Positions 1 through 13,680 of a stretch of DNA of 64,000 nucleotides are shown here, piece by piece. The notes below the pieces were generated by a model, which ran no database searches, was not told the origin of the DNA, and saw only the letters and a program-made list of their open reading frames with translations. The translations under genes were made by a program, and so were the position numbers. This stretch comes from Citrus sinensis. Taxonomy: Eukaryota; Streptophyta; Magnoliopsida; Sapindales; Rutaceae. Numbering within the stretch: position 1 is the stretch's first letter; every line of letters begins with the position of its first letter. The DNA lies in the NCBI RefSeq assembly GCF_022201045.2, contig NC_068556.1, positions 248,001-312,000 of the forward strand. The letters run 5' to 3'.

Positions 1-85
1 GTCTCTCTTTTCAATAGGAATCTTCAAAGTTCTGCTGTTGTATGTGAGCATTTGTTTTGATGTTGTTTACTTTTTTGTTCTAAAG

Positions 86-3000
86 AATCCCATATTGATG
101 AGAAAACCCAAGAGTTGAAAGGTAAGGACGAGGTGGTAGCACAGAAGGAGAAGGCCATTCAGGACAAATCAGAAAGGATTGTGTCCTTGCAGAAAGAATT
201 GTCTTCCCTTCAGGTTTGTACAAAGGGGAAAATAAATCATATATACAATGTCTTAGTAGGAGAGTTGTTGCGTACTAGTGCTGTGAAAACATGCGCCACA
301 AGCATTTGTTACTAAGCAAGCTTTCTTTTTCTTGATTCTTAGAAAAAAGAGACGTTAAATGCTGCAGAGCAGGTCGACAAGGCTCATGCTCGTGCTGATG
401 AACTTGAAAAACAGGTGAGGTACCTACAATCAAAATGCTTGTTTTGGAAGCCACTGCTTCTTTCTAAGTGTTGCTTGTCTTTGCAGATTGATAATCTCAA
501 GAAGGAATCAGAGAAACAACAGAAAGAGAAAGAGGCCCTGGAAGCCAGGGCGATTGAAGCTGAGAAGAAAATAAGTGATTTGAGTGCCAAACTAGAGAAA
601 GTAAGGCTTTTGTTTGGCAGAATTTCTCAGTGGTTCAATTTTATTGTTGTATTAAGCTTACTCTCGTTGTTGTTTGGAGTAATTCCCTTTTCTTGCTTGT
701 GCTTATTGATGATAGATAACATGTTTAGATAGAATTTGTTTCTTTATCTGGGTCATCATCCCATCATTTGTCCATGCTCAGTTGCTCGTTGCCAACTGTA
801 TGTATGCTAATCATTTCCGCAATTTTGGAAACTGTATTTGTTTTGTTGGGATGCCTTTTAACCTCTGATAGTTATGTATATTGGAATGAATTTTCACCCA
901 TGTGGAACTTGCATGTTGCTTAATTGTATCCTATGCCTTTCATATGCTGACATTAGAAGATTTCTTACTTTTACAGCTTCAGAAAATTAATGATGAACAG
1001 AAGAGCAAAATTCGTAAAACCGAACGTGCTCTCAAGGTTGCTGAGGTATCATTCTAACTTGATTGAATTTTATGCGCAATCCTAGAGGATGTTAAAGCTT
1101 CTTCTTTTATCTTTTAATTTGAACTTTTCCTTGGCAGGAAGAAATGATGAGGGCAAAGTTTGAGGCTACTTCAAGATCCAAAGAGTTGACGGAGGTAACA
1201 CTCTTAGTTTATTTCATAATCTGTCTATCTAATATGGTGTTTCTGTCTGAGCTGGTTCAGAAATTACATGTGTCTTTATACTAGCTATATTCACATTTAG
1301 CTGAGGTTTTGAGGAGTTAGAAGAGAAAGTGACTTAGGGTAGAAGGTTTAATATTAGGAAGTTGATCTGAGGAATAGTGTCTGTTGAATCTTTGACTACA
1401 GATACTTGATGTGCCTGATGGACAGAATTTACTGCTTGAATTTTTAAGACTTAAACGAGACACTACTACATATTATTTCTAGTAGGAGCTTAATTTTTTT
1501 TTTTTCCATCATCTTCAATGAGTATGGTTGAATTTAATAATAAATATTGGCTTAATTTATTTCTTTACTGAGACACCACTAGATATTATTTCTGGCAGGG
1601 GCTTAAGCTTGTGTGTTTTCATCATCTTCAATGAGTATGGTTGAATTTAATAATAAATGTTGGCTTGTTTCTTCACTGAGCTTTCATTAGATGCCTAAAC
1701 TGTCTAAACATTCTTATGTCCATGCACTTGAGTCTGATTTTTGAAACATTATTGTGGAATTGCCACTATTAAAAATGACAAATATCCACGGATGTTGTTA
1801 CATTGGATCATGCGCTTCATGTTTCTAGGTGCAGTAGCGATGCACTTCATGCCATGACAACTATTCTTTTCTCAGATAAACTGCTATCAAGATTGAATAT
1901 ATAAATTGTGGTGCTAATGCATGTCTTAAATTTCTTATCAGGTTCATAGTGCATGGCTTCCTCCTTGGCTTGCTGTACATTTACTTCAATGTCAGGTAAA
2001 CATTATGCATGCATGGTATGTTCTGCCATCAGAGTTTCCTTTAATTATTATCTTTTAATTTTTTGCAGTCCCTCATTGAGACTCATTGGAATGCGCATGG
2101 AAAACCTGCCATGGATGTTGCGATTCAGAAGGTAATATCTTTTTGTTGCCATATGGTTACATTCCTTGCATGTTTTGTGACAAAACTATTTTGTTCGTCA
2201 TCATGTTCTTACAAGTTTAATTATAGATTTTGCATTAGAATTAGTCATGACGTGGTGTCATTAATGAATGGAGTGCTTAAATTTGTTCCAGGCTCTGGAA
2301 AAGAAGGCACAAGCTGGAAAGTGGGTTCAACCCCACGTGGAGACAATTAAAGCTGTAAGCTCTTTTTCTTATTCTTCTATTCCAGAGATTTTGAAATATA
2401 TAGAGGAATTAATTTTGAGTTAATTTTATTCTCCTTCTCTTATTCTCTTTTTTACATTGGCTATGTCTTTCGTGAAACAAGATCTTGTATATCTGTATTT
2501 ACTTTTGCTACCTTAATTGTGTTCTTCCGCTATACTGACATTGGGGCAAATTCTTATAAAAGGCATCAGTGGACCAATGGCACATGATAGGTTACTGTTT
2601 TAATCATAAGTAACTGTATGTTGAATGTTGTCCATTTGTGTAAGAAATGGTTGATTGCTTATGTATCTGATTGTGCGAATCTCTTTACCATCCATCATTT
2701 GAAGAAATGGATCCCAGCCGTGAAGGAGCAGTGGGTAGTTTTCACTACAAATGTTGAACCACATGTACAAACATTGAAGACAAAGACAATTGAAGCTTGT
2801 GAGGCAACAAAGACTGCAGTAACTCCACACATTATTAGAGTTCAAGAAGTTGTTGATCCTTACTTTCAGGTATATTAGCTATATTTCTCATTCCTGTTCA
2901 TCCGGTATGTTAACATGCATCCTTAAGCAAGCTTAAATTGGTCACAGGAAGCCAAGAAGTTTAGCAAGCCATACATTGATCAGGTTGCAACTGTGGCAAA

Positions 3001-3881
3001 ACCTCATGTTGACAATGTACGAGTGGCACTGAAACCTTATACCAAGAAGGTTGTTCGGGCATATGGGAAATTTCTAAAATCTGCAACCACGTACCATCAT
3101 CAGGTATCAACTTCATTACCATAATCGCATGTGTATTAGGATTGTCTATTAGTCTTGAAGCTCCATCAAATTTACCCCATTTCTTCAAGCAACTTTGCAG
3201 TGGACATGGCATATCTTATCATGGTGATAAGGTTTACCAGGGTAGTACATAGGAAAAACTATGAAATTGTTTTGATAGATTTTTTTTTTCCCTCCCCAGT
3301 CATCTTTTTAATTATGACGATATTTTAGAAAATTTTAGGTGCATTCGTCATTTTTTATATCAATCTTGCCGCGTTATAATCATTGCACAATTTTCCTCTC
3401 TTTTTAAAAGGTCCAAGCGTCAGTGCAAGAAATGCTTAAAAAGCATGAGCTGACAAGTCCTCTTGCAACTAAAGAGTTAGAGTGGTTTGCGGTATGTGTC
3501 AAATTTTTGTTTCCTTAACTGTGGCTAGTATTTAATCTGAAAAATTTCCCATTGTCTTTGGTTGCTTGTGTAGCAATCTAAGCTCTTGGTAATTCAATTG
3601 CTGCAGGCATCTGCTTTATTGGTCCTACCTGTCATCATTTTGTTCAGAATTGGTTCAGCCATTTTCTGGTTGGTATCTGATTTATATATTCGATTTTGAA
3701 GTGAAATTTTATACATTTGCATCAAAGTTACAAGTTGTAGTATTTTCTGTTTCAAGGCTATATTATTTTTGATATACTTTCTAATGTAACTAATATCTGC
3801 AGCAAAAAAGCAAGGAAGCCTGTTCGGCATTCCCACCATCATTCTCGTCGTAAGGCCAAACGGGGACACCCAGACAAATAG
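86..3881 (+). CDS. Coiled-coil protein with C-terminal membrane anchor (3' part of gene)
   Basis: Thirteen exons join in one frame: 86-213, 343-414, 487-600, 977-1045, 1138-1194, 1942-1995, 2069-2131, 2292-2354, 2705-2869, 2948-3103, 3411-3491, 3607-3668 and 3803-3881 (stop TAG). All have AG acceptors and GT donors. The visible product is about 387 residues. The first five exons are Lys/Glu-rich heptads (long coiled coil). Then come a Trp-rich piece ([10 protein letters not shown]), a region with repeated 'PHV' motifs ([26 protein letters not shown]), one hydrophobic segment ([19 protein letters not shown]) and a basic His/Arg tail ending HPDK. This matches the plant family that Arabidopsis calls 'DNA repair ATPase-related / myosin heavy chain-related' (AT2G24420, AT4G31340, from memory). 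The domain order suggests a tail-anchored membrane protein; the DNA-repair label rests only on coiled-coil similarity. The 5' end, including any signal peptide, lies left of the window. Confidence 0.85.
1457..1680. repeat. 113-bp tandem duplication in an intron
   Basis: Two adjacent copies with a period of 113 bp (1457-1569 and 1570 to about 1677) share 'TTATTTCT', 'CATCATCTTCAATGAGTATG' and 'GTTGAATTTAATAATAAAT'. They lie in the intron between the exons at 1138-1194 and 1942-1995 and disturb no coding sequence. A poly-T run in copy 1 is the main length difference. Confidence 0.85.
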
Positions 3882-5740
3882 AGTGCTACGAGATTACTGT
3901 CAATTTGTTTCTGAGTAAGTCATATCAGTAATTGGCCTTTTTTTCTCAAAACCCATTGTTGGACAGAGGCTAAGTATACACGACAATCTTTACTTTGTAG
4001 AATTTGAATATTTGAGTGCAGTCAACAATTTTCACCTCAATATCCTTGACTAGATGTTCTGTGGCTTCTATAAAACATCTGTTTTTCAGTTAAATAATTG
4101 TCTTTTGTGCTTTTGTACCCAGTTGTCCTCACTTTAATAGCATATCTATCATTTTTCATTCATGTTCTGCAATATATGTTATTTGATGCACCCATGCTAT
4201 GTTTGTAAATGTTCTGTTTTGAATTCTGCAGAAGGGAGTTGACGCGTTAGACTTGGGTTCTTTTGGGCTATAAAGTTCCATCCATGTGAAGAGCTCTAAT
4301 ATTTTTGAAGCTCCAGCATCATTTTTTTTAAAATTTTTTTTCTTGTTTAATATTTGTGAAAAAGAGATGCTTGGAACCTTTCACACTACTACACAGTTAG
4401 TCATCTTGGAGAGATCTAGAATTTAGTGTATGATGGGCAATGAGCAGGGTGTGCTATTTATGTTGTGAGAGGTGTAATCTTATTTGATTTGAACTTCTCA
4501 ATTCACGGTTGAAATTACTCAGTCTCAACTACCCGGGTTATTGGATTTTTTTACCATCATGGATTTACTTGATAATCGAACAAGTGTTGGTCTAGGGAAA
4601 GGATTTGCCATTTAGTGGCGAATCATACATATTTGCTTGTTTCTATTATTGGAGTTGGCACTTTGATAAATTTTTTTTAAATTTATTTGCAACCAATTTG
4701 CCCATGCAACAGCCGCGGACAAATATTTGTGCCAACGTTTCTGTTCTGTTGTGGATGTATGGATGTATGGCGGCATGAAAGGCTGGTATAAGTCAGTATA
4801 ACAAGTAACTTCTTTTTGTTATCGGTAACATGTTTGTTGAAAGAATAATTTGTCTATCAAGGTAATGTCTGCGACTAAAAACTTGTGACGGGTACAGACA
4901 ATATTGTTACGGATTATGTATATTTTATTTGTGACGCGTACTTACAAAATCGTTGCAAATAATGAGAATTTACTATCGTCACTGCCTCGGAAATGGTACA
5001 CCGCCGGTATATGCGGTGGTATGCTTGCTATTTGACGATTGCGGAGGAATCACTGCATTTTCCTACAAAGAAGTTGCTATGGGTACAAGAGTAAAGCTCA
5101 TCCTTGGAAATTGATTTGTACGATTTTGACCTTCTACCATTCCTTGTAAGGTAGCAGTTATGGTCATGACGTTGTACTCATATCGATCTCATTTTAGATG
5201 TGTTGCTTTCTTTTATATCAATTGTGAAGAACAAAACTTATGAAAAGAACAATCACTTTAATAATATTATGAAAAAAAAGGCGAGGATAGAGATTGGCTG
5301 CAAATGAGAGACGCTTATGAGCACATTATCGATCTCAGTAGTTGGATGCGCGGCGACTTGTGTTTGTTAAGAGGCTATGGAGTGTGGGGGACAAGATGAT
5401 TAAATGAAGTTGATTATTAAAGCTACGATTATCTTCTTTAAATCTTTCGGTTCGTATTTCACAATTGAAAGACACAATAAATAACCCTGGAAAATGCAAG
5501 ACTAATTAAAAAAGATACTCCTAGATGAAGGGGTGGTGTAGGGGTGGCGTCTTGTCTACTATTCCTAATAAAAAAAGATTTGTTTCCAATAGCCAGGTAA
5601 ATTCACCCACTTACACCTCCAACATGATACGCAATAGAATTGATCCAAATTCCGAAATTAACAAACTTATAGCTAGTCTACACCAACAGTTCTTAATCAA
5701 TTATCTGCTAGTTTGCTTTACTCGTCATGAATTGAATCGA
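3882..5740. other. 3' UTR of the coiled-coil gene, then intergenic DNA
   Basis: A 3' UTR intron is possible, with donor CTGA|GTAAGT near 3915 and acceptor TTCTGCAG near 4231. Around 4600-5010 there are several degenerate 'GCGAC / GTGACGGGT / GTGACGCGT' type words, which resemble decayed CACTA transposon subterminal repeats, but I find no termini. I see no gene here. The short open frame at 5525-5767 has no coding character and overlaps the NAC stop region on the other strand. Confidence 0.4.
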
Positions 5741-8375
5741 TCAGTAAGGAGGCCAGTAGCTGTCTAAATCCATGCAGTGTTCCAAGCTCATGTATCTGCT
5801 GCCACCAGCAGCTCCGTTAGCTTGATTAATTTCAGCAGCATAGCCAGTCAGACTCTGATCTGCAGCATAGGCAGAACTCGTCATCATTGAACAAGTAACT
5901 TCTTCTTGATGCATTGCCTGAGGATGAGGAGGCGGCGGCGGCATTGGTCGCAAAACAGGTTGTGTTGTGGCACCTCCAAGATTTAAATTTAGTCCTGAAA
6001 TAGTGAATCCTCCTGCAAGTGGATAGTTCATTTGGGACTGGATTGGGAAATTATTATTTACACTCGATGATGCGCCGCCTCGGAACATTCTTGTAAATTC
6101 TGCAAGTTGATCTGCATTTCCCGTGTAGTTTCTTCCTACTGGAAATTGGAAATTCTCTGCTTGAATCATTTGTGGCGGTATAACACTTGCTCCTATATCC
6201 AAGTTGTAAGCCGGATTCACTGCTCGAGATTGGTTTGTGGGGAATTTTTTGGCACCCGCACTCTTTTGGAACACACGGCAAACTACCCATTCATCCTGTC
6301 GAATACACGCCCAAAAAAGAAAAATCAGATTCCATACAATTTTGATATTCTGGAAACCTCCAGTTATACAACTTTTAAATAGAGAAAATATAGGAAAGAG
6401 AGAAAAAGAAGCTCTCGACAGGTCACTATGGCAGTCGAATAAGTTATAATTTCTTTTAGAACTTATTTTCATTGAAAAATTGTGGGAGATAATTAGTTGT
6501 GCTGCCGAATTAACCACTCTGTGGTGTTGAGACCTTTTTTAACTAAAACAAATGCAGGCTAGGCGAATGATCGAGATTGGGTTCTGAGTCTTTTAATTAA
6601 TCTATAACAGTTATATTGAATCACTATCGATTAAATATAAGTGAAAAGATGTTTGTTAAAAATTAATCATCAAGTAAGTTCTTATCAAACACTTTTTAAG
6701 TAGGCTTTGTTAAAACTAAGCGAAAAAAAAAATGCTTTCTTAAAATTAAGCAAAAACACCCTTAAGTTGTAAGCGATATCGATCGAGCTGCATGCATGTA
6801 TGCAACGCTGATTTATAGAACATAATTGTTCTCTTATCTTACATCCACTTTGTTTAGTAACGATTTGGAGTGGTGTAGATGAGAAGCGACTATTATGTTT
6901 GGATGTGAATGCATCTTATTTCCCCATCAAAGACAAAAGACAAAATTAAAAATAAAAAATGAAAACAAAGGAGAGACCATTCTTTTATCATGGCGAATAG
7001 GGTATCTGCCTTAGCTAAGAATCCCGATGTTACCTAGTTTTGTTTTTGCTTCAGTATATAGTTTGTGTTGAAAGTTTCTTTGGCTTCTAATCTAAGTTTT
7101 TCAAAGTCCATTGATTATTTTGGTGCTTTCTTGCAACTTCGCTAAAGGGTAATAAACTAAGAAACATGTATATATCTTGTTGTGATGACATGCAAAGCCT
7201 AGCCAGTTAGCAGAAAAGACAGAAATATAATTTCAATAATTTTCCAAACAAATTCAGAGAATTAAGCTGCCGGTAAAGGTGTTTCATAATTCTTAATCAC
7301 CGTCGTGCACTCAAAAAAAAATTCATTAATTTTGATAATAAGAATAAGATGTGTGCATGGGTGCTAGTTGGATCTCAGACTCGAAGCCCACTAACACCGG
7401 TGTGGAGTGGAAAGGGGATTTAACGTTCACTGATGCAACGCTTAAAAAGATATACATGTAAGATTTGGAAGAAGGAAAATACCTTAGAGGTTCTAAAAGC
7501 AGATTTAGAGTGGATGCGATATTCATGCATAACCCAGTTGGTTTTCTCTCCTCTGGGAGCTCTCCCTCTATAAAACACCAATGTTTTTTTCATCCCAACC
7601 AGCTCAGATGTGACGCTGTTGAAGATCTCTTTATCTTTTCCTGTGGTCTTCCAATATCCTGTGTTTGTTGCTCGATTTGTTCTCACACCAGTCGGGTATT
7701 TCCGATCCCGAAGACTAAAGAAATACCATTCCTTTTCTCCCATTTTCGCCTTCCCTGGTTGACAGAATATATAACAAAAAATTAAAGAAAATAATCATTG
7801 ATTTGTAATTTTATGTAGATATACTTGCTGTTCCTCTCATGCAGTCAAGACTGGTCCAAACAGATTTCTGATTGCTGTATATCATAAAAATCATGTAATT
7901 TGATTTGGAAAATTTTTAGCTATGCGTCCGTGGCTTTTGACAGTCAATGAAGGGGAAAATTTTTGAAATTTGAAAACCCTAGAGTCTACATGAATCAAGA
8001 CATATATGAGAATATTTCTACAATAGGCATGCATATATATAAGAACATGGCTAGACAGCTTAGAAATTATTATCAATTGCTACGGTATGTATAAAAGCTC
8101 AAATTGTTGGGACTATAGTTTTTATGTCAATCGTATATATAAATGACATATATACTGACATTAATAGGATGTTTATGGTAACGAAGTTGCAGTGTGTTAT
8201 AACTACCTGGGAGGTCCCACGGTTCACATTTGTTAAGATCAACATCAGCAATTGCTCTTCCTGTGAAACTAGCATCCGAAATCTTGTTTACGAGATAGTA
8301 AGTGATGAGTTCTTCATCCGAAGGATGAAATCGAAATCCCGGTGGCAACGTTTCCTCCTTCTTATCTCCTTCCAT
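5741..8375 (-). CDS. NAC-domain transcription factor
   Basis: Three exons read on the minus strand: 8375-8207, 7754-7483 and 6295-5741, giving 331 residues. Both introns have the positions usual in NAC genes. Residues about 9-160 form the NAC domain: [19 protein letters not shown] (subdomain A), then [69 protein letters not shown] and [11 protein letters not shown]. Subdomain A has HPSDEEL where most members have HPTDEEL. The C-terminal half is Gln/Asn/Pro-rich and ends in an acidic/aromatic motif ([10 protein letters not shown]), typical of activation tails in the CUC/NAC058/NAC100 branch. It should act in the nucleus on CGT-core sites. Its place next to the coiled-coil gene matches my memory of AT2G24420-AT2G24430 (NAC038/039), which supports the assignment. 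Which NAC subgroup member it is remains uncertain. Confidence 0.93.
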
Positions 8376-9402
8376 TTTCTATTATCTCCTTCTCAATTTG
8401 TATGTTTCCCTTATGATTATGTTGACCCTGTGCTAAAATAAAATGACATGAAGCGAATTGTTCAAAGTAATCAGAATGAAAATAATAGGGAGCTTCCAAA
8501 CAAACCCTAGAAAGATGAATTGTTGTCCCTAAGTAAGAGGAAAACCTGATGATTGTAAACTTCTAGGAACTAAGTAGCTTACTTGCGTGGAGAATTTTCA
8601 AATCAGTTTTGGTTCAATAATGGTTATTTCTTGAGGGATTCTAGATAACGAAGACGATAGAGAGCTTTTCTTACTTACCATGAACAAGAAATGTGAGAAT
8701 TTAAAAGCTTCTTGTTTGAAGAAAAGAATTGAGGGTGTGACTGTGAAGCTCTCACCTACTATGTATCTTCACCTGCAAGGTTCATGGCCACGTCCAAATT
8801 CCAATGTTTCAAATTACATGGAAAGACAGTCATTCAAGAAATCCTTTATTTAGGATATTTACATGATCGCCCACTTGTCGTTTAGTTTAAAAATACATAT
8901 CGGTAAAATGGCCATATGGTCCTCACCATGTCTCTAGGAAATAAATAATTAATTGCATTTTCAGTACAGATATTTTTTACCAACAATTTTTTGTCTAGTT
9001 TCGTGCTAGCTAGGCTTCAATTGAGCTTGATTTAGAAGCGCTTTTTCATAACCCTTATTAGTGATATAAGCAGTGTAAATATATATATAGAGAAAACTTT
9101 TGACCCGAAATTGAAGTTAGAGACGGATTTCTGACGTCGTAGATTGATTTTTATAATGTTGTAAATTGATTTATGATACTATAAACCCCATTTTGGATTT
9201 TAATTCTAAATTTTAATCTCGGATCTTATACACACACACATGTACGTATAGGGTTGTGGGTGTCCTCATTTTTTCATGCGGACATACTATTAAACCGTAC
9301 GGTTTAAAAGCGTGTCTCCATTGACTCTATTAAAATGGTTTAATAGCCTGTCTACATAAAAATAAATAAATAATTGAAGCTGCCTGTAATAGAGAATGAC
9401 TA

Positions 9403-9424
9403 TGTGTGTGTGTGTGTGTGTGTA

Positions 9425-9459
<35 letters not shown>
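9403..9459. repeat. (TG)n / (TATG)n microsatellite
   Basis: A run of TG dinucleotides is interrupted once by TATG and ends in four TATG units. It is a simple sequence repeat, probably variable in length between individuals. Confidence 0.95.
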
Positions 9460-11065
9460 TGAGTGTTGTTGATATTGAGTCATAATAAGAATTTACATTT
9501 TTTTTGTGTACTAAAATAGCAAAATAAACAAAAATAAATGCATTACAGCTAATTTGTAGTTTCTGATCTTTTAATTCCATCTATATTTTAAAAAATTGGA
9601 ACACACACTAAATAATTTCTCTGTATAATTTGAATGTAACATCCGAGAATAGAATACTGTTCATGCCTTCGTGGATCCGAGACAATACAGATAGATTTTA
9701 AAGAGTGAGTTGAAGCTAGGGATACCATGAATTGTAGTAATTAAGAAACAACCAAGAAGAACCACGAATATAGGGAAATTAGAATAATAATATATAGGAA
9801 ATAAATTCCCTGAGACCGAGGGAATAAATTAAAAACATCAATCATGAAATTATATAAGATCTTTGGAGCATATATTGCAACTCTTAACAACAGAAAAATT
9901 AAATATTAATGAAACTGTACTGATAATAAGGATTTGGTCATGCAAATAAGACAAAGTCACGTAGACAATGTCCACTTCAGCACGTAAATCCCGTTGATAT
10001 CTATTGAAACCTAAGTACCAAACATCTGTATTACTAGCCAATTTTGCACGTGATGGTGGACCCTTTTCAATGGGTATCTGCCACGTCAACAGCCCCAAAT
10101 TCTGTGGGAGCTTTTGAAATTGTAAGTTGCAACACTAGGAAAATGGTTTAGGGTTCCATTTAATAATGGTTGATTCTAGGGAAAGCATTTTGCCTTCTTT
10201 GAGACCATTTTCCCAGATTCCTTGGGTCTTTGTTCTCATGTTTCGGATCTTAATTAGTTCGTGATTTGTGTTTCATTATAGTTGTTCTCTCTCTCTCTCT
10301 ATTCACACACGTGTGGGTGTAGATATACAAACACTGTTAAAAGAGTATTCATAGGATCGGCTTATTTTGTGTGCTTTCTCAACACTGCTAAAAACGTAAA
10401 ATCAATAGCAAGACTTCACCAAATGTTTTTTTTTTTCCTTTTCAGAGATCAATTTGAATGTTTATTTTTTTGTGGATCACAACAAAATTGGCAAGCCGAA
10501 AGAATCAAGTGTAAAATTTGGAAGAATTGAGAAAATCCAAAATCTGCCAACTCAAGAAAAGATTAGCCAAATTTCCTTATGGCCATTTCCAATTAAAATC
10601 ATCATGACATGATTCCTTTCCTTCTGATCTTTCGTTGTTCTGTATAGAAAAGGCTATTGTAAAGCCTGAATTAATAATCAATGAGAATATATGGGAAACA
10701 TTATTTAATTTCTTCACTCGTAGTAGTTTTTGTATCTTTTTTTTTTTTTTTTTTGAGTATCTATTGACTTTTCTTCTCGGAGAAAAGGTAAAATTTTACT
10801 TGACACAGTTTGTTTGATCTGCTTCTTTTTTGTTTCAAATTTTACAACCGTTAGTCTGTAAGCAGGGTACATGCACATCCTTTTCCCATTGTTGCGCTTT
10901 CTTTCCCGTTTCTCCTCTTTAGTTTACCTCCTTCGTGCAGGAAGAGTGCTAGCTAGCTAACATTTTTTGTCCCAAATCAAATATCAACAAAGATTGTGTA
11001 TAGTCAGAAACTATGAGTTGCAGACATCAGCATTTTTGTAATTAATATTTATACAGAATTAAAAT

Positions 11066-11410
11066 TGTTAGGAAAAAGGAAAAATATCTCGTATTGATTG
11101 AATATTGAACTTCAGTTAAGTTTATAAGATTTAGACAATCCTCGACTCTTGAACTAATTTTTGGGTCGCGTTAGGACCATAGGCTTCTATATAGTATTAG
11201 AGCTAAACTCATGCATGAGTGGGCTCTCATTACCTTACCACATGACAACAACCTATCAAAAAGACCAGCTTACCTGTGACAGTTGTGTTCGAGAATTAAA
11301 GAAAAAATATCTCATATCGACTGATTATTGAATTTTGATTAAATATATAAGTTTTAGGCAACCCTTAACTCTTGAGCTAACTTTTGGATTAAGTTAGACT
11401 CATAGACTTT
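11066..11410 (+). mobile_element. TRIM-like mini LTR element
   Basis: Two diverged direct repeats of about 125 bp (11066-11190 and 11284-11410) share the order 'AATATCTC..AT', 'GA..ATTGAA', 'TTTA.AAG/TTTTAG', 'CAA.CCT..ACTCTTGA', 'CTAA.TTTTGG' and 'ATAG.CTT'. Immediately after the first repeat comes TAGTATTAGAGC, close to the TGGTATCAGAGC primer-binding site (initiator Met tRNA) used by many plant LTR elements. Only about 90 bp separate the repeats, so nothing is encoded. Repeat-PBS-repeat on this scale is the layout of a terminal-repeat retrotransposon in miniature. Exact termini and target duplication are not clear. Confidence 0.55.
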
Positions 11411-11833
11411 TTAAAAAATTTCCAAGGCTAGTAGCTAGAGAATAGATGGTAATGATAAAAGAAATTACGAACTCCTAAGCCTAATCTCGTCTAAGAAAAA
11501 AATACAAACATCCGTATCTAATATTTTCATATTGAATCTATCTAGTCTCATATCCACACCTTCGACTTAGACCTTTTATATATTGATCGGCGTGTTGATG
11601 ATGGCAAATTCTCTTTTTTCTTTAGGGGTTTTACTTCAATAATTTCTATAACTTGTTTAATAAATAATAACTAATTCTCGCTAACTGCATATATCAGTCG
11701 TCTTTCTTGTTTTTTAAGTACATCTGTCGAGAATCGCACTGAAATTTTAAAATACATTTTCCATTTGATGATCTCTTTGCCGTTAATTATGATTTTGGAA
11801 AGATTGAGAGGTATAACTTTTCCATTATTGAGC

Positions 11834-11962
11834 AATAAGTTATGAGAACTTAAACAAATACAATACATAACCATCTATCACAATCTTTTTGATAACTCAA
11901 TAAGTTCGGAGAATTTAAACAAATATAATACTTAACCATCTATCACAATCTTTTGTTAACTT
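11834..11962. repeat. 65-bp tandem duplication
   Basis: The block starting AATAAGTT at 11834 repeats at 11899 with a few substitutions. Both copies carry 'AACCATCTATCACAATCTTT'. It lies in intergenic DNA. Confidence 0.85.
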
Positions 11963-13550
11963 ATCAAACACTTCAAATTATGATATTTCAAAAAGGTCTT
12001 GATCGCGCCTACCTGTTCTCCGATGGCCAACTAACCTTTACAGACAATTTTCTAATTAATTTAAGATTTATTAGAAATATGATGATGATATATACGTGAT
12101 TGATTGGTATGCTCGATGATTGAAAGAGGGAAGAACTCTGAACTTGATAAGTTTATCCAACAAGCTGGGCATGGAAGATCCAATCATTGATATTGATGCA
12201 ATTAATTCATCAACCTTTGTACAAATATATATGATTATGAAAATTTGAAGAGATGATGATACTCAGGCAACTCAGCTATGAAATAGCAATAAATGTTTAT
12301 GTTAGAGCACATACTGCATGAATCCACAAATTCTCTCTGCCGAACAAATGTACCAACATGACAAAGAAATAAATCCAAATTTAGCTAATGCCCATCTCTT
12401 GTGTCACCAATTAGTTTCTTTTTACTTTGAGTTTGTCAACAGACCAAAAAAAGGAAAATTCCCCTTTTGCCTCGTAATATTAACGATATCATATACTTGT
12501 ATGGAAATTGAGTTAGGGTTTGAACACAGTTGATTTTACTTTATGAGTTTATTTCATTGTAGTAGTGTCGTTGAAACATATTTTATCATGGAAAGTTACG
12601 ATACACCAATTCAGATCATCTTGTTATAATCATGCATATTATTAATTAAGTTTGCGTGTAAATTTGCATAACCTTCGTGGAATAAAATTATTGTTCATGG
12701 TGTCATTTGATCAACACGATTCTAAGGTAAATGCTTCTCCTTTCTCCTTCTGGGTTATTTTTTGAAAAAATAATTAATGAACGGTTTATTGATTCTCACT
12801 GTGAAGTAGTTGGAAAATATTTTTCAATGAAACACTCCAGATCGAAAAGATGGAAAACCGTAAAAACAGTTGTAGAAAGATCATTCAAGCATTGATATCC
12901 TACTTGTCAAACACTTCAAAATATGATAAAAAGATGACAAATAGTTTATTGATCTCATAATTACGCACACCTTCCAAACAAATAATGACAAAAAAACTTA
13001 AAAGTAGTTTTGCAAAAGGAGATTAATAATGAAATTTTACATATTATATATATAAAAAATTTACTTGAATTGTTAACTCAAGGATACAAGAAATCGATCA
13101 AGAGAGGAGGAGAGCTGGTATGATTTTTGTTTCCAAAAGGGTGCAAGATATTCAACAGAGTAGTTGCATGTCAAGATGTATAAATGGAACTCTTGAATAA
13201 TTAATTATTGTCATATGTACGATTCACTCACTACATGTACAGAATTACTATTGCACTTACTGTGTACGTAAGTTAGTTTTTAGTTAGCGTGAGAGATTGT
13301 TTGTTGCATTTATTTTTTTTTTCTCGTCTAAATTAAAAACATTATAGTAAACCATTTCTATAAATTAAGCTCTCAGATAAGTTAGGTTAGGTTAGAAGAT
13401 CCATTATATATTCTAACTAGAGTAATACGTAGACTAAATAATAATTGATATATATGTATGTGTATTTTATGCAACCCGTTGAATTGAATCGGCTTGTCGT
13501 TTAAAAGAGGTTGTTGCAATAAGTAGTAACATTTTGTTTTTCATTCTTAT

Positions 13551-13680
13551 TGGGCCAATAGCCCAGTCGTGTGGTCTGAGCTGAAGGCCCGTTTTGTTTA
13601 ATTAAACACCAAATGGACACGAAATATAAAATTCATAAAAGACACAACGGAACGGAACCCTAATCGTTGCTGTCTCCGCT
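13551..13680 (+). promoter_or_regulatory. Site II / telo-box type promoter of the tRNA methyltransferase gene
   Basis: TGGGCC at 13551, AGCCCA at 13560 and AGGCCC at 13585 are site II-type (TCP-binding) elements. A telo-box-like ACCCTAA lies at about 13667. This pairing is common in plant promoters of translation and ribosome-biogenesis genes, which suits the tRNA-modification gene starting at 14036. A 5' UTR intron is likely, with donor ACAG|GTACCG or TCAG|GTGGTA near 13700 and acceptor ATGGCAG near 13970. Confidence 0.5.

Larger units (their letters stand above)
8376..13640. other. Gene-free interval upstream of the NAC gene
   Basis: About 5.3 kb without a convincing coding frame. It holds the NAC promoter on its left, a (TG)n microsatellite at 9403-9459, a TRIM-like element at 11066-11410 and a 65-bp tandem duplication at 11834-11962. 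The remainder is AT-rich unique-looking DNA. The minus-strand frame at 9290-9580 is only translated TG repeat. Confidence 0.6.

Noticed and set aside
7465..7785. Plus-strand frame over NAC exon 2
   Set aside because: Antisense shadow of a well-supported NAC exon.
9290..9580. Minus-strand frame with Thr-His repeats
   Set aside because: It is the translation of the (TG)n microsatellite.
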